A DNA stretch of 64,000 nucleotides from Anastrepha obliqua (GCF_027943255.1 NC_072896.1:8308001-8372000), one strand, 5' to 3'; shown: positions 46,470 through 59,111, counted from the stretch's first letter. Notes: generated by a model from the sequence alone, not told the origin. Program-made: numbers and translations.

Positions 46470-46960
46470 TACACCTTTTTTTATTTTTGAACATAGTCTT
46501 CTTTTAGGTTTATATATAATACTTTCTCCAACGCTGTTCTAGTTTGTGGATCCCTTTCGAATAATATGATCGGTCCAAGTGTAAAAATTAGCCATACGTT
46601 TCTGCAATCACCTCTTTGAACCAAATCCTTTTTCCTGTCAGGCATGTCTTCAAACGGGGTACAAATATTAGTGCGAGGGAACCGAGTCTGGATAATAGGG
46701 CTCCAACCATTTCCATTAAATATGCGACAACAAATGCGGAGACGTGAGCTGGTGCGTTGTCGTGAAGGAAAAGTATCATAAAATCACTTGACTTCCTCGA
46801 TTCAAGCGAATGTCAAGCACAAAGAAATAAAGCGATCTTGCTGTGACTTGGGGGTGTTCTTTCAAGAGATGCTACTAACTAAATATAACCTCGATATGCA
46901 CCAGTAGTGCACTTCTCTCTGACTTTGAACGGACTTTTCACACGAGCCTCGTAAGCCATA
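46470..46960 (-). mobile_element. Mariner C-terminal remnant
   Basis: On the minus strand: MILFLHDNAPAHVSAFVVAY with the second catalytic Asp, then PRLKTCLTGKRIWFKEVIAE, a stop, YYSKGIHKLEQRWRKYYI. The S-P-D-L-A-P-x-D segment has degraded to SRLGSLALIFV, so the third Asp is lost. No inverted repeats were found. Confidence 0.78.
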
Positions 46961-47399
46961 TTTCAAATTTATGTTCGAAAATTTATTTTAATGAATGTTA
47001 ATAACATTCTTTGGTATGGATATGTTGTATTACGGCAGGAGGCCATCTGGATACTTTAAAATTCGAAAAGAAATTTCATTATCATTTATGATTAGGCGAT
47101 TGAATTTGCATGCATTTTAATACGAAATAATTATTAATCCGACAGGTGGCACTGGGCTCGAGTTGTTCCGAAATCCAGAATTTATATCCTATTCGACTGA
47201 TATTCGGAATATTTATTACCTACATAAAATAAATTAACTTGGAAAGAAATTTACCCGATCGAATTGAATTCTTCGAGTCCTTAAAACCTTCTATGAATAA
47301 CTATTTTGGAAGTGCTTGGAAGTGCTCATATAGAGACATGCGATTTTATTTAAAGCCCCTGGCAGTTTACGTACAATCTCACTGAAAGAGCTGAGAATA

Positions 47400-47610
47400 T
47401 ATATTTGTGAGGTGGGTCTTGATGTTTTTCTTCAAACGGAGAGACCTACACTTTTATGCCGCCTCTGAATCCCAGATGTTTTCTTTGAGTAGCTTATTCA
47501 TGCCAGAAATATGTTTGCCATTGCCTGCTGCGGTCCTATGCTATTATAATTTTTTTTTTTTATTATTGTAGTCAAGCACCATTCCTTTCGGCTACGGCAG
47601 CCATCAAGGG
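47400..47610 (-). mobile_element. tRNA-derived SINE (copy 3)
   Basis: The plus strand shows GTGGGTCTTGATGTTTTTCT, TTGCCATTGCCTGC and a T run. The right end, reversed, reads GGCTGCCGTAGCCGAAAGGA, an intact A-box head, followed by GTGCTTGACTAC. The B-box region has been replaced by the T run. Confidence 0.72.
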
Positions 47611-48184
47611 GAAGATCTGATGGGTTATCAGGATCATTTAGGTACAGGTCTCGCGAAATTTTCCCCTAGGCATCACAGTGGGCCTATGTGGCTACCGACC
47701 GAAGTCTTTCTTGATAAAAGAGTAGCTCGTGTTCGGGCCTTAAACTATAGTTTTTGTTTTTGGGTTATTAGTTTTTGGGTGAAAGATATGAAAATATGTC
47801 AATAGCATCGGAAAAAATTATAATTTTTTGTGGCTATTTGGAGAAAAGTAGAGTCATAAATTAATTTTGGAAGCTATCGAAATTTATAGGTAATGGTAAA
47901 AACGGGTGTCAGTAACTACAGCATCATGAAATTTTTTGGGAAAATATATTTATTTCAGATATTGCCACAAAGAACTTAAAATTATTTATTATTTATATAT
48001 ATTTCTTTAGCGTCGAAACACCGTTAAGAGCAGCTTTTCCACAGTGTAAAGCCTTCATGACAAGCGGATTCCGGATGCTTGAGTGTGTGCGTGCCTTACT
48101 TCTTTCCTGCCCTTAAAAAAAGCTACCAAAGGCCAAGTCAGCATAGGAAGACTATTCGGGATCGCTTCGACGACGTTTTGCATC

Positions 48185-49160
48185 AGGTAGGTAGGTAGGT
48201 AGGTGAAATGGTTGAAGTGTGTCGTTTTGATACCATTATGAGACCTCCAACAGGCAGATATCTACAGCCAGCCAGAGCTGTTGATATAATGGAGAAGATT
48301 GATTGGGTTTAGGTTGGTGCACTGCTTCAGGCTGTCGAAGAAAGGGGCACTCAGTGACCTTAATCGTCTAGCTGCCAAGCCTGGACATTTACAGAGAAAG
48401 TTCCCAACAGTCTCCTTCTCTGAAGGGTCCCCAAAGCTTCTGCAATGCAGGTTATATGGCAAACCTAGCTTTTCCGCGTGTGTGCCGATCGTCCAGTGAC
48501 CGGTAAATACAGCTACGAGATTGGAAATCGAATGAGGAGGACTTTCTGAGTCCTCCGCATATTGCACTGGGGCTAAAGGGTTTTCGAAATAGCACATGAA
48601 GAAATGTAGCACCATCTTTTCTGCGCTTTCCTGAGAAATAATTTGTGCAGTTTCCCTTTAACAACTGTCAGGGGGATGCCGATGATAGGGTAGGAGGTCT
48701 CTGAAGCGATTTGAGCTCCTTCTTACAGGAGTTTACTAGTTTCGTTCTGCACCATGGCGTCCTCAGAGCCGTGATCGCGGCTTGACTATGGGAGAAAATG
48801 TTAATATCTCCCGCGCTCCCTAAGCCTGTTGCATGCTTGCAAGATCGCAAAGACTTCTGCTTCAAAAACACTAGCAGTATTCAGCAGCTTAAAGGATATA
48901 GATAAATTGGCTGATATAGAGAAAACCCCTACTCCGACTCCCGATTCCATCTTGGAACCATCAGTGAAGACAGAGGTGCAAGCTGTGGTGCAGATTTTCC
49001 CCTCGATCTAATCCTGCCTATTTGGAAAGGTTGCCCTAGCACGACCCTTAAACTCTAGTTTGCTGACAGAGAGATCTGCTTGAGAGAAATACGGTGTTAA
49101 CTGCCCGAAAATGCTACCATGTCCCTTGAGAGATTGCCTCCAGAGGCTAATCTCCTTGCA
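48185..49160 (-). mobile_element. R1/LOA-like LINE 3' part (copy B of the 16-kb family)
   Basis: The sense (minus) strand contains the start of the RNase H domain, VFEAEVFAILQAC-type residues in mixed frames, INIFSHSQAAITALRTP, then a degraded C-terminal part: NLVAVFTGHWTIGTHAEKLG, LPYNLHCRSFGDPSEKETVG, NFLCKCPGLAARRLRSLSAP and LLHYINSSGWL stop. The second Cys of the first CxxC pair is replaced (CRSF). The catalytic Asp in SDSQA is His (SHSQA). The tail is a (GGTA)n run at 48186-48204, complementary to the (TACC)n of copy A. Confidence 0.85.
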
Positions 49161-51000
49161 TCAAGTCATCAGTCACAATATTTTTTTGCGTACCGTTTTT
49201 CACTCGCTTCCTGCCCTTAGAGTTTGCTTCCAAGTTCATGAATAATGTTAAGTGGCCTTTGAAGGTCAGAGTCGCTGGCAACTGAGGCTGCTGCGATGCT
49301 TATTTATGTAAGACCAAAATTGCTTGGATTCCTTTTAGGAAAGCGAGAAGCTAATTTTTAATCTTTATAGAAATAAAAATAATTTGAAAAGTTGCCAGAT
49401 CCGAATTTCATGCAGATGATTGCATCGAAATAATTATTGTAATTTTCATAACTCTTTCAAGACTTTTTTATTTCTAAGTATTGCAAGATTGATTCTAATA
49501 TCTACATAAGTACATATGTATGAATATATGTAAGTATGTATGTTTGCTGAGATTTTTCTAAATTTTTTTCTCAAAATGTGGAGAAAGATAACAGTTTGCC
49601 ACTATAGTTTATTTTCTATCTTATTTAAAAATTATTGTAGCATTTCTCCCTTTTTTTTGCAAAACAACTAAATTTGTAAACATGGCGCTTGCCTGTCAGT
49701 TGCTGACACATCATTAGTGAGCTCCCCCAACCACATTTCAGCGCACAAAAAAACCCAAAAAAAGCAAAAAAAAAAAAAAATCGACGCTCGATTTCTTCTG
49801 CATCCGCTACAACAGAAGCAGGCAGTTTTCCCACACTATTTCATTGTCATTGCTATCGATTTGAATGCGTTTGGCTGCGCGCTTTTTCCCCACTACACAC
49901 AAACACATTTGCATGCACACATACTCGTACATATGTAGCGACGCATGCATTTCGATTGTACGAGCATAGCCGCACACGTTTTGTAAATAAATTTCTTTTC
50001 AGCTATTTTGCTATTTTCATGCTTGTCTAAGCGCGCCGCACACAAATATCACAACGACGCGATCGGAAATATGTTTATGTACATCCTGTAGTTGAAGTGG
50101 AGAAGAGTTGAAATGCAAAAATGAAATGCAAAAAACAAAGTAAAGTGCAACTGCATTGTAATGCCAAATAAAGAAAATATTTCGAAAACGAAGAAAATTG
50201 CAAAACAAGTGGAAATTGCGCACGTCGACGAAAATTTGTGAGCAGAAACGAAATGTCCTAAATTTTGCTCTTACACTTGTGTTGAAAAAATTGCATGTTA
50301 AAAAAATGGCATATGTAAATGTTTTTCTATCGTATTTTTACAGCTTCTGAAGGCGCTTACTTCAATTCTGTTTGCTCATTTCACCATTTTGAGCATTTTT
50401 TCTAACGTTGTTTTCTTCTTTGTAACACTGCAGTGGCCTCGTACTCGTTGCCAACGAATAGCTGCTGGCAATGATTCATTGGTTACAATATTGCAACTGT
50501 GGCATGGTATTGATTATGGCAGTAATGGGGTTGTAGGAGTGGCAAAAAAAAATATGATTGCCAAATTTCTCTTTAAGAATTTATACAATTTTTCTAAAGC
50601 TAAGAGCGATGTAAAATTAAGAAGTTGTGAATATCTACTCTAGGGATTCGACCTTACTTGAACTTCTTTGGTTATTTGTACAGTTCCAATTTTGATCATT
50701 CGAATAACGTGAGCAGAATAAAAAATACACAAACATCGTGAGTTCAAAAAATTGTCAAAAATCAACGAAAATTTTGAGTCACTTGAAATTTGTACTTTGG
50801 CATACTAAAGTTTAAAGTGCTATAAAACTGTATTTTTTTAATTCTGCCTAAAAATTTTGAATTTTTTATAAAAATTTGTTGAATTTTCATAAATCTTGTA
50901 CAAAGTTTGAAACTTGGATTAATATGATTTTCATTATCGGATTAACTATATGTTTATAAAAAAATTATTTAAATTAAGTATTTAACAAATAATTACCCTC
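49161..51000. other. No recognisable gene
   Basis: A GTACATATGTATGAATATAT / GTAAGTATGTATG microsatellite lies near 49510. Frames at 49.6-50.6 kb have no motif. AT content rises toward 51 kb. Confidence 0.5.
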
Positions 51001-51004
51001 GCTG

Positions 51005-52738
51005 ACCTGCAACACACAATAGGTATGATTGCACCTAGGCTCACCTCAATTTTTGAGGCACCAGTACGACTAAATTATATTCCCAAGAAGATCAGCAACA
51101 AGCTATCACCTTCTCAGCATGCATACAGCAAAGGCAAATCAGTAGAGATAGCGCTCCACTCGCTACTCGATACGATTGAGAAATCACTATAACGAATACA
51201 CCCTTGCTATCTTTCTGGTCATCGAGGGTGCTTTCAATGACGTACATCCGGAAGCAATTACCAAATCGCTAACGGAAATGTGAGTGAACAGAGCGCTTGT
51301 CTCGTTCATAGAACGAATGCTAATTAGGCGGACTATACGCGCAGATAGAGGTGAAACATCCAATAAGAAATTTCCAATCCGGAGTATATCACAGGGTGGG
51401 ATAATCTCTCCCCTTCTGAGGAACCTGACTGTCAATAATCTTCCTCAGGAACATGAAAAAATGGGAGGTCGGATAATTTCATATGCCGATGATATTGTAA
51501 GAGTCATCTCGGGCAAACACCTTCCAACACTGTATGATCTTCAACAAAGAGCTCTCAACAGACTATCACTTTGGTGCAAAAGTCGAGGACTAGAAGTAAA
51601 TCCGGAAAACACGGAACTGATACTGTTCAGCAGAAAACATAAAACACATGCTCTTCAACAAATATTTTTAGGAGGAAACCCCTTAAAGTAACAGAAATCG
51701 GTAAATATCTAGGACTCATACTGGATAGGAAGCTAAATAAGGGGCTCACAGATGGAGTACGCAAAACTACGTCGGCGTTAAACTCCTGCGGAAGGCTCAT
51801 TGGGAAAGAATGGGGTTTGAAACACAGAATGATACACTGGTTACACACAGCAGTAATTAGACCAATTCTCTACTACAGTTTTGCAATATGGTGGAATGTC
51901 GCAGTGCGGCAATAAGGCTGAGCACTTTAAGTAAGTGATCAAATACAGACTATGGCCACGGTAAATGAATGGTACGTTGGCGCTTCCCGGACAGGTGGTG
52001 GTACAGTCGTGCCTATACTTGCCCTTACAACGTTCACGACCCTCGAGGGAAGAGTGGGAACGGACGAGGTAAGACAGGGCGAGTCCGTCCAAATAGCCAT
52101 GAAATGCCGCGCATCTCTTAAAGGGATGACTGAGTCATTTCACCTAATGATGAATGGGTTCCTGGCCATTGTGACATTGAGGGGAACTGCAGAGCCAATG
52201 AACTAGCGAAAATCGGTACCAGATTGACTGATCAGTACATAGCTAATGATATAGGTATACCTTTGCAAATATAAAAGCTACTTATCCTCGTAGAAGTGTA
52301 AGAGTAGCGAATGAAAGATGGCGTAATGAAGCCACTTGCAAAATCGCCCCACAGCTGGGGCCGACTTTCAATGTTAAACGCATGGAACTTCTACTAAGAA
52401 GAGATAAGCATAGTCTTAACACGTTGATTTCAGTTATTACGGGGCACTGCCTAATCAGTAGGCACGCCCAGAGAATGACTTCTGCAGAATTTGCGTTGTC
52501 GAGGAAGAGACGATCCCGCACCTTCTGTATCACTGTCCTGCTCTACCCAGACGTCGACTCGCTATTTTGGGTAGACAATCTTTTAATGAATTGGAAGATC
52601 TCGGCTCTGTCGGAATTAAGGATCTTACAAAGTTTTGAAATGTACACATTGGTTTTAAGAGAGCAAGTTCCCCATCACAATGGGCCATGAGCCTGAATAT
52701 GTCCGACAGTGGATAACCGCTTCAACCTAACCTAACCT
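51005..52738 (+). mobile_element. R1/LOA-like LINE, RT to CCTAA tail (fourth family, copy 2)
   Basis: RT: ISNKLSPSQHAYSKGKSVEI, ALHSLLDTIEKSL, then an open stretch from 51284 with VNRALVSFIERMLIRRTIRA (GTG reading), PIRSISQGGIISPLLRNLTV and RIISYADDIVRVISGKHLPT. KYLGLILDRKLNKG and LIGKEWGLKHRMIHWLHTAV follow. Most of the RNase H is missing; its end is GHCDIEGNCRANELAKIGT. The zinc tail is frameshifted (VITGHCLISRHAQ, then another frame). It ends CCGCTTCAACCTAACCTAAC at about 52735. Stops and frameshifts throughout. Confidence 0.87.
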
Positions 52739-52842
52739 AAACTTGTAAAAATGTTGAGGTGCTCTATTTTTCGTGGCTCGTAGGCAATGGCAAATTTGTT
52801 TCCACTTTCCAATTAAACTGAGTTTGAGCGCCTAATTTTGCA

Positions 52843-52892
52843 AGCTTCAAAAAGGGTATACGCGCCAATTATATATATATATATATATAATG
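52843..52892 (+). mobile_element. SINE 3' tail fragment with AT microsatellite
   Basis: CAAAAAGGGTATACGCGCCA followed by ATTATATATATATATATATA matches the SINE tail seen at 22.5 kb, here ending in (AT)n. Confidence 0.7.
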
Positions 52893-53139
52893 ACTTGAGC
52901 TTCCAGGTAGCTTCCTAAAATATAATTTTCTATTGATTTATGGATATAACCTTTTAAAAGGGATCCTTCCTTCCCTTTTAAAGGGGAATCCGAAGGTTTT
53001 AAAAAAGGTGTCCAACGGAGGGTTAAGCACTTTCCAAAATTCCATTTCAAAATTAACCAACTCGTGGCACAAATTCTACATGCAATGGGCGCATGACAAC
53101 CAAATGCAATATTTATCTATGTACTATATTTCCCATGAG

Positions 53140-53320
53140 CAAAAGAAAGAAGCTTTTCATGGCAAAAATGAACTCAGTAGTTTGGCAGTGCCTATCGAGA
53201 GGCGATCCCTTCTAGAAAAAAACCTTTTCTATCATTTGCATTTTCATGCGCTCAGTGGATTTCGAATCCAGAGCAAACGTGCTACTCACTCGGTTACGGT
53301 GGTCCCCAGATCTAGAATAT
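53140..53320 (-). mobile_element. tRNA-derived SINE (copy 4)
   Basis: The plus strand reads GAAGCTTTTCATGGCAAAAA, AGTTTGGCAGTGCCTATCGA, GAGGCGATCCCTTCTAGAAA and, at the right, GGATTTCGAATCC and TCGGTTACGG, equivalent to the reversed B- and A-box head of the other copies. Confidence 0.72.
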
Positions 53321-55630
53321 ATCAAAGTATTGTAAGTACAAAATATCACTCAAATCGGAACTTAAATATTATTTCTTCAAATTTTTCTAGAATAAGGATA
53401 CCTATTCACTACTCGTGAATTATATTGACTCCAACGCCATCTAGCGAGTTCCAAAAAAATCGTATAAATCATCTCGGTCAAGCGCACCATGACTCTGCAT
53501 AGCACTTGAATTAATGGTATTAGAGCTCGCATTTTTTATTAAAGGTATAAATTATATAGTTAGATGGAAAAATTATTCGGCACCCTTTTTCCGTTACTCT
53601 TCCTAGGAGAGCTCTATAACCCACACTATATGAGACTGCCATAGTAAAAAAGTTGGTGAACTTTGCTGCTTCAAAACTATTGCTTGTCGTGGGCGATGCT
53701 GAAAACTTTTGACAAAACTTTGACAAATTATTACGTTGAGTACAAAGTACCATTAAATCTTAATAGTAAAAAGTACCACTAAATCTTAAGAATTCGCAAT
53801 CATTCGAATGCGCTAAGTGAGAGTTTGAAGCAAGATATGGAAGACCGAGTCCAAGCAAAAACAAAATTCTTCATATCGCCACAATAAGTAGATGGATTAG
53901 CCTGGACACCTGCAGAGTATTGCATTCGCTTTGTTAGGCAGTCGACGGCACAGGCCTATTTTCGGATTTTTGATGGCAATAAAAAGAGTAATTGAACCAT
54001 TGCTCAAACAACTGCATGGTTTTGATTCCGTAAATCGTTCAAGGACTCGGACTGTATAGATACCGATTGTTTGGAAGTAATATTATTAATTCACCTCAAG
54101 CTCGGGATAAGAATGGGTAAAATAATTTTTTATAGGCGTCGAGCAAATTGATCTTTGTAAACTCCGAGTGACTGCTTTATATAAAGAGCAGCTCAACAAA
54201 CCCATCTAGTGGATTTTCTAAGCTTTGCGTGAGTTACATTTTTATATAAATTATAGTTTAGTAAAATATCGAAAATAATTGTAACAAATAATAAATTGTG
54301 ATAAATATATCGCTTTTCACCTACCCCTTTACTGCTTACTTCGCAGAAGGGTCCACCAGTTCTATTATAAAATTTTTGAAATTAAATTATGCCAAGAGCT
54401 TAACTTGAATAAACCAGGCCAAGAAGATATTCATCGATAGCACAGGAAATACTGGTAAGTAGGGATTGGCAGGAAAAGGGTAACTAAGCCACGAGCACAC
54501 ACACACCAAAGTCACACAATAACAAAAACAACCAATGCAAACGAGGCAGTAGATCGCTCGCTTTTCATGCCACAGAAAAGATAACACCAACGGCAATTTG
54601 AATAAAACCACTTCCTTACAATTGCTGGGCGAATACCAAGGAATGTTGTATGCAACTCAAGATGATGCTGTGGCAGCAACCTATTTTAAGTAGCAACAAA
54701 AAGGAGAATATGCATAAATAGAAATAGGAAATAGCAATAAAACACGTGTAAGGCATTGAAAAATGTGCATTGGTATGCAAGTATGTCTGTGTGTACGTCT
54801 GTCTTAGCAGGAATTGCTGCGCGGAGCTGGGCGCGGCTAAAAGAGCACACGCTATAGATTAACTTAAAAGATATGTGAACACGCGCGTTTGAGAAATTAC
54901 AAAGTAGAGCTTAAGATGGAGTGAGAAGGGGGTGAGAAGAGACAAGCACAGCTTTGGAGGCTATCAACGGCAGGAGCAGCAGAGTAGTAGCTGCATGCTC
55001 CAAATGTGTACGTGTGGTAATCGAGCAAAATGCGAGTGCCGCTATTATTATGAGTGGCAAAAATGCCGCTCTTGTTGCCAACTAGCGATACTCCTTTTTC
55101 TATGGAGTACATACCTATGTACCTACGTAACTATAAAGACTCCACTGCTGATAGTTTTCTTTTATACTTTTTGCAATTGTGGCTCGTCTACCTTGATGCT
55201 GCTAACCAAAGCTGTTGCTACCATTCAGCTGTTTAGTATTTTCTTGCTATTTAAATTGTGTTTGGCATTTGCTTTGATGTCATCGATGAAAGCAATAAAA
55301 AAGATAAAATAAAATAAAAATAAACTTTTTACTTTCTTTTGGACTAAAGTGCGCTAAATCGAGTAGGGGCTTGTTTGGTAGTCCACGAAGAGAATTGCAT
55401 AAATGGAGTTGAATGTTTGTTTTTGTGATTTGTGTGAAATGAACACTAAAGCAAAGTTAAATTTCCATTGCCATTAGTAAATAAGTAGATACCATGACGA
55501 CCATCTCAAAAAAAGTAAGTTTTGAAAATATGCAAAAAAAAAACGATTTTTTGAAATTTCTAGACCAGAATCCCCCTTAATAAATCAGTATTATTATAAT
55601 TAACCTTTATTTAACTGCTCCAGTTATTTA
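53321..55630. other. No recognisable gene
   Basis: Frames at 54387-54611 and 54897-55312 are Cys/Tyr/Leu-rich without family motifs or convincing codon bias. No repeats of the local families were identified. Confidence 0.5.
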
Positions 55631-55635
55631 AAACA

Positions 55636-56240
55636 AAAAATAGTCGACCAGGCACAGCCAAGAGTTCCTGATGATGACCCAAAAGGTATTATGCAGCACG
55701 AATTTGTGTCAGAAGATCAGACAGTTACTAAGGCCGTACGCAGTTTGGGCGTTATGATACGTTTCTGTGAAGATTTGATTACTTGGTTTGTACTTTGATT
55801 ACTTGGTTTGACCTCATGGTATTTTGAGCCAGCATTTACTTGGAACGATTCGCCAAAAGAGAAAGGATTTGAGGGAAAATAACTCGTGGGGTTTACACGA
55901 TGCCAACGCACCATCGCACAGTGTCATTATTATCCGTATCGTTTTAACCAAGAACGAAACGAATACCACACAACAGCCATCAAGCCATCAAATTCACCTG
56001 AGAAGGGTCTTACCGATTTTTTTGTTTGATCAAGTCAAAAAACCAGTACGAGGAACCAATTCGGCGTTTTAACAGCTGAAAGCAAGTAATGGAAAAATCG
56101 AAGACGGCCCTGATGGCTATACCGAAAATAGAGCTACAGAAATATTTCGATAGCAGGTTCAAACGCTGCGTTAGTTGGTGAGAAGTACTTTCAAGGCGAT
56201 AATATCACTTTTGACGAAAAAACTTCTATTTTGACTTTTC
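55636..56240 (+). mobile_element. Mariner C-terminal half
   Basis: The frames read KGIMQHEFVSEDQTV, RKDLRENNSWGLHDANAPSH (second Asp region, with an extra Ala inside HDNAP), PIFLFDQVKKPVRGTNSAF, then a shifted end equivalent to IRWHKCIVSGGDYFEGDNI (here AIISLLTKK in frame, with FEGDNI readable in another frame). The SPDLAP segment is lost. It is a further mariner lineage, distinct from the other copies. No inverted repeats identified. Confidence 0.8.
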
Positions 56241-58960
56241 TGAATATATTCCGGGAACTTTTCGATGGTATTACCATTAAAACGCATGCCAGCTTGTCAT
56301 TGTAAAGGAAAAAAGCTAAAAGTCGTTATCTTAAAAATATATTTTTGCTGGCGACATTCAAATTGCTGGTACCCAAGCTTCAAAGTCGGTGAGCCATTTG
56401 CTAAATGCTTTCTGAAGGATTTGGCGTTAGGTCCATGTATGGGGCACCTGCTGCATTTATTCTAATCTTCTTTCACATCTGTGACTTTGAACTCTCTGAC
56501 GAAAACTGACTTATTCATAGAGGGGAATTTTTGGCAATGTATCTCGAATAGCTCGAGACCTGAAAAATTATTGCGACAGAAGTCTTTGATAATCTAAAAG
56601 TAGAGATTTTAAGGTCCACATTATCTCACATCCGTGCCAGATATGAATTAGTTTCTATAATATAAAATCATTACAATAATTTTAAAGTTGTTATAATAAA
56701 AAATTACTGTTTTTGGTCCTAGGAGCGTTCGCTTATATATAATTGCACAAAATGATAGAAAAAATGTTTGCTATTAGAAGACTTTGGGTGCGAAAACTGG
56801 GAATGAGAGTCACATTAGGTTTAATATATATATTCCGATTTTTTCTTTCAACAAAAGCTCTATTAATTTTTGTAGCCATATTTTGCCAAGTTTGGTGATG
56901 TGCTACACCTCAGCCAACTTCTAAAATTTTTGAACGCCACACATCATTTCTGAACGCCATACATCATTCCACTTACAATATTTAAATACTCAATTCGCTC
57001 GTATATTTTTCAATAAATTTTATTATTACCCACAGCAAATATTAACCGTGTTTACATTAATGTAATAAATCACGATTTTAGGTGCATAATCGTGTTTGCA
57101 ATGCTTAAATGTAGTGGAGAAGCAAAATTCTATTTATGTGAGCGTGGAAATTTTCACACCAAAAGATATTTGTTATCATTTTATACAGCCAAACCTAGAA
57201 ATAACAAAGACCTGTTGGCACTACAGCTAAAAACTATAATTAGTAATGAAAGCACATCGATATATTCATCAGTTTTTTTATTCTTTTTCTATTTTTGTTC
57301 TAATGTTACAATTTAATAAGATGAATGCCAAAAATTTTGTCTCGAAATTATATTTAAAAGCCATGAAAATTGGAATAAAATTGTGGACTTTTTCTAATTT
57401 TTGCATAAGACTAGAAAATTGGATTTAAATGGTTTTTGTTAGACAATGGGCTATATTTTTAAATAGAAATAATGAATATTAAAAAAAGTAAAGAATTATA
57501 GTCATAACTAGTCAATACGTTGTTGTGCTATGATTTTGTCGCGGGTGTATCTACATGCGAGGCACGCATATGAGTAATTCGATATGCAGCATGTAGAGAT
57601 TTACTGGTAATAAGCTCAGTAAAATTTTCGAAAATTATTTACCTTTTATAATGATACATATTTTCGTTTATTATTCCCATTCGTAATAGTTTTACACAAT
57701 TCTGCGTTTTAATCTCTTCGAAATTCCTATTTGCATATCTGCATATGATTCCACACCAATCAATGTATAGCCATGCCGGCGATTATCGAAAATTAGCGAC
57801 ATTCATTGTAATTGAATTTTGGAACATTATTTTACTACAAAATTAATTGTAAACTCTAAACAAAAACAACACTCACACAAAGTTATATGGTATACCAAAT
57901 ATTAGAATAATAGGGAAGCCGTACTGCTTTTAGGCGCATCGAAGGTACACTCTCGCATGCATTTCTATGAATATGAATATGTGTAAGTATGTGTATATAT
58001 TACCACTCAAACATTGAATGCTCTGTAGGCATAATCTGAGCTAGTGAAAGTAAGTTTTGTATCAGGAAAGGTACTGTAACTACCAAAAGTGAATAAGACC
58101 GATAGGGACTAATTAGAATCGTGCTAGTGTGAAAGTAGTTTGAATGCAGTACAAATTTGGTGTTACTATATTAGATACCCTTTTTAATACGGATTTAATA
58201 TCATTTGAGAATAATGAATATATAATATGTATAAAGTGGCTTAAATTTTCAAAAAATATATAATAAATCAGTACAAAAATTAATAAGTGGAAGCAATGCG
58301 TGATTTTAACGTGACTATTTTTGGAACAAAATCTTATATAGGAATAAAAAGGCAAGTGTTAAGAAACGAGAATATTTGATTTGGCTCAAGATTACAAATT
58401 ACCAGATCCGCAGTAGTTCCTTATCACTTGATTTTCCTGCAGGGTCCATGCGTGTATGGCTCGTGTAGGAGAACAGGTGTGCGCAAAATTCTAGCAAACA
58501 GGTGCCCAACGGTGTTTATTTTAGTGAAGTTTAATCGCGTTTCTAATGAAATTTTCGGCGTATATAAATCAGTACGCAGGGGAAATATTTCATAATACCA
58601 AGTATTTCAATTTGGTTGTTAAACCTAATACAATTTAATGCGCCCTGGAGGAAGTTACAAATTAAAGGCTGACAATTTTGCTAGTAAACTATATATAATA
58701 AACTGAGAGTTGTGATTTACGGAGGTAAAATGGAAATTCATATAATTGCATTTTGTTTCGGAATATCGTCATAGCTGGATGATTGAACTAGCAAATGTAG
58801 TTAAATTAAAATTGAAATGTATGAAACAGAACTGGAAGCTCCAAAAAACTGCTAGTTTTTAAAATCGTATCAATCAGAAAATTATTAAAAGTGAACGAGA
58901 GAAATGTTACATTTTGCACAAAAAAAAATTTAATTTTCAATCTATATCTACAATTTTACA
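56241..58960. other. No recognisable gene
   Basis: AT-rich; short frames only. None of the local element families is recognised here, so this may be unique host sequence. Confidence 0.5.
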
Positions 58961-58973
58961 CAATTCATTTGGT

Positions 58974-59111
58974 TTACAAAACTACTGTCGCTTTATTAAT
59001 TTCCGTTTTCCATTGTGTCTGCTTCGATAATTCACGAATAAACTTCTCTATACTTTTTGGTTGCTGTAGCAAAGCGTCAATAATCAGCAGCAGCAACTCA
59101 ATAAAATCCAT
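58974..59111 (-). CDS. Candidate small ORF, 45 codons, unknown function
   Basis: The minus strand encodes MDFIELLLLIIDALLQQPKS, then IEKFIRELSKQTQWKTEINK and ATVVL, stop TAA. The start context TCAAATGG fits the fly consensus (CAAAATG). The peptide begins with an acidic-hydrophobic helix and then a charged helix, and its composition is less AT-driven than neighbouring frames. An overlapping upstream ATG (MKKKKSNGFY, stop) would reduce translation. It could be a first exon or chance; no homologue recognised. Confidence 0.3.
   Translation of the reverse strand: MDFIELLLLIIDALLQQPKSIEKFIRELSKQTQWKTEINKATVVL

Noticed and set aside
47400..47610. Independent tRNA gene suggested by the A-box
   Set aside because: No B-box or cloverleaf partner strands; it is the head of a SINE copy.
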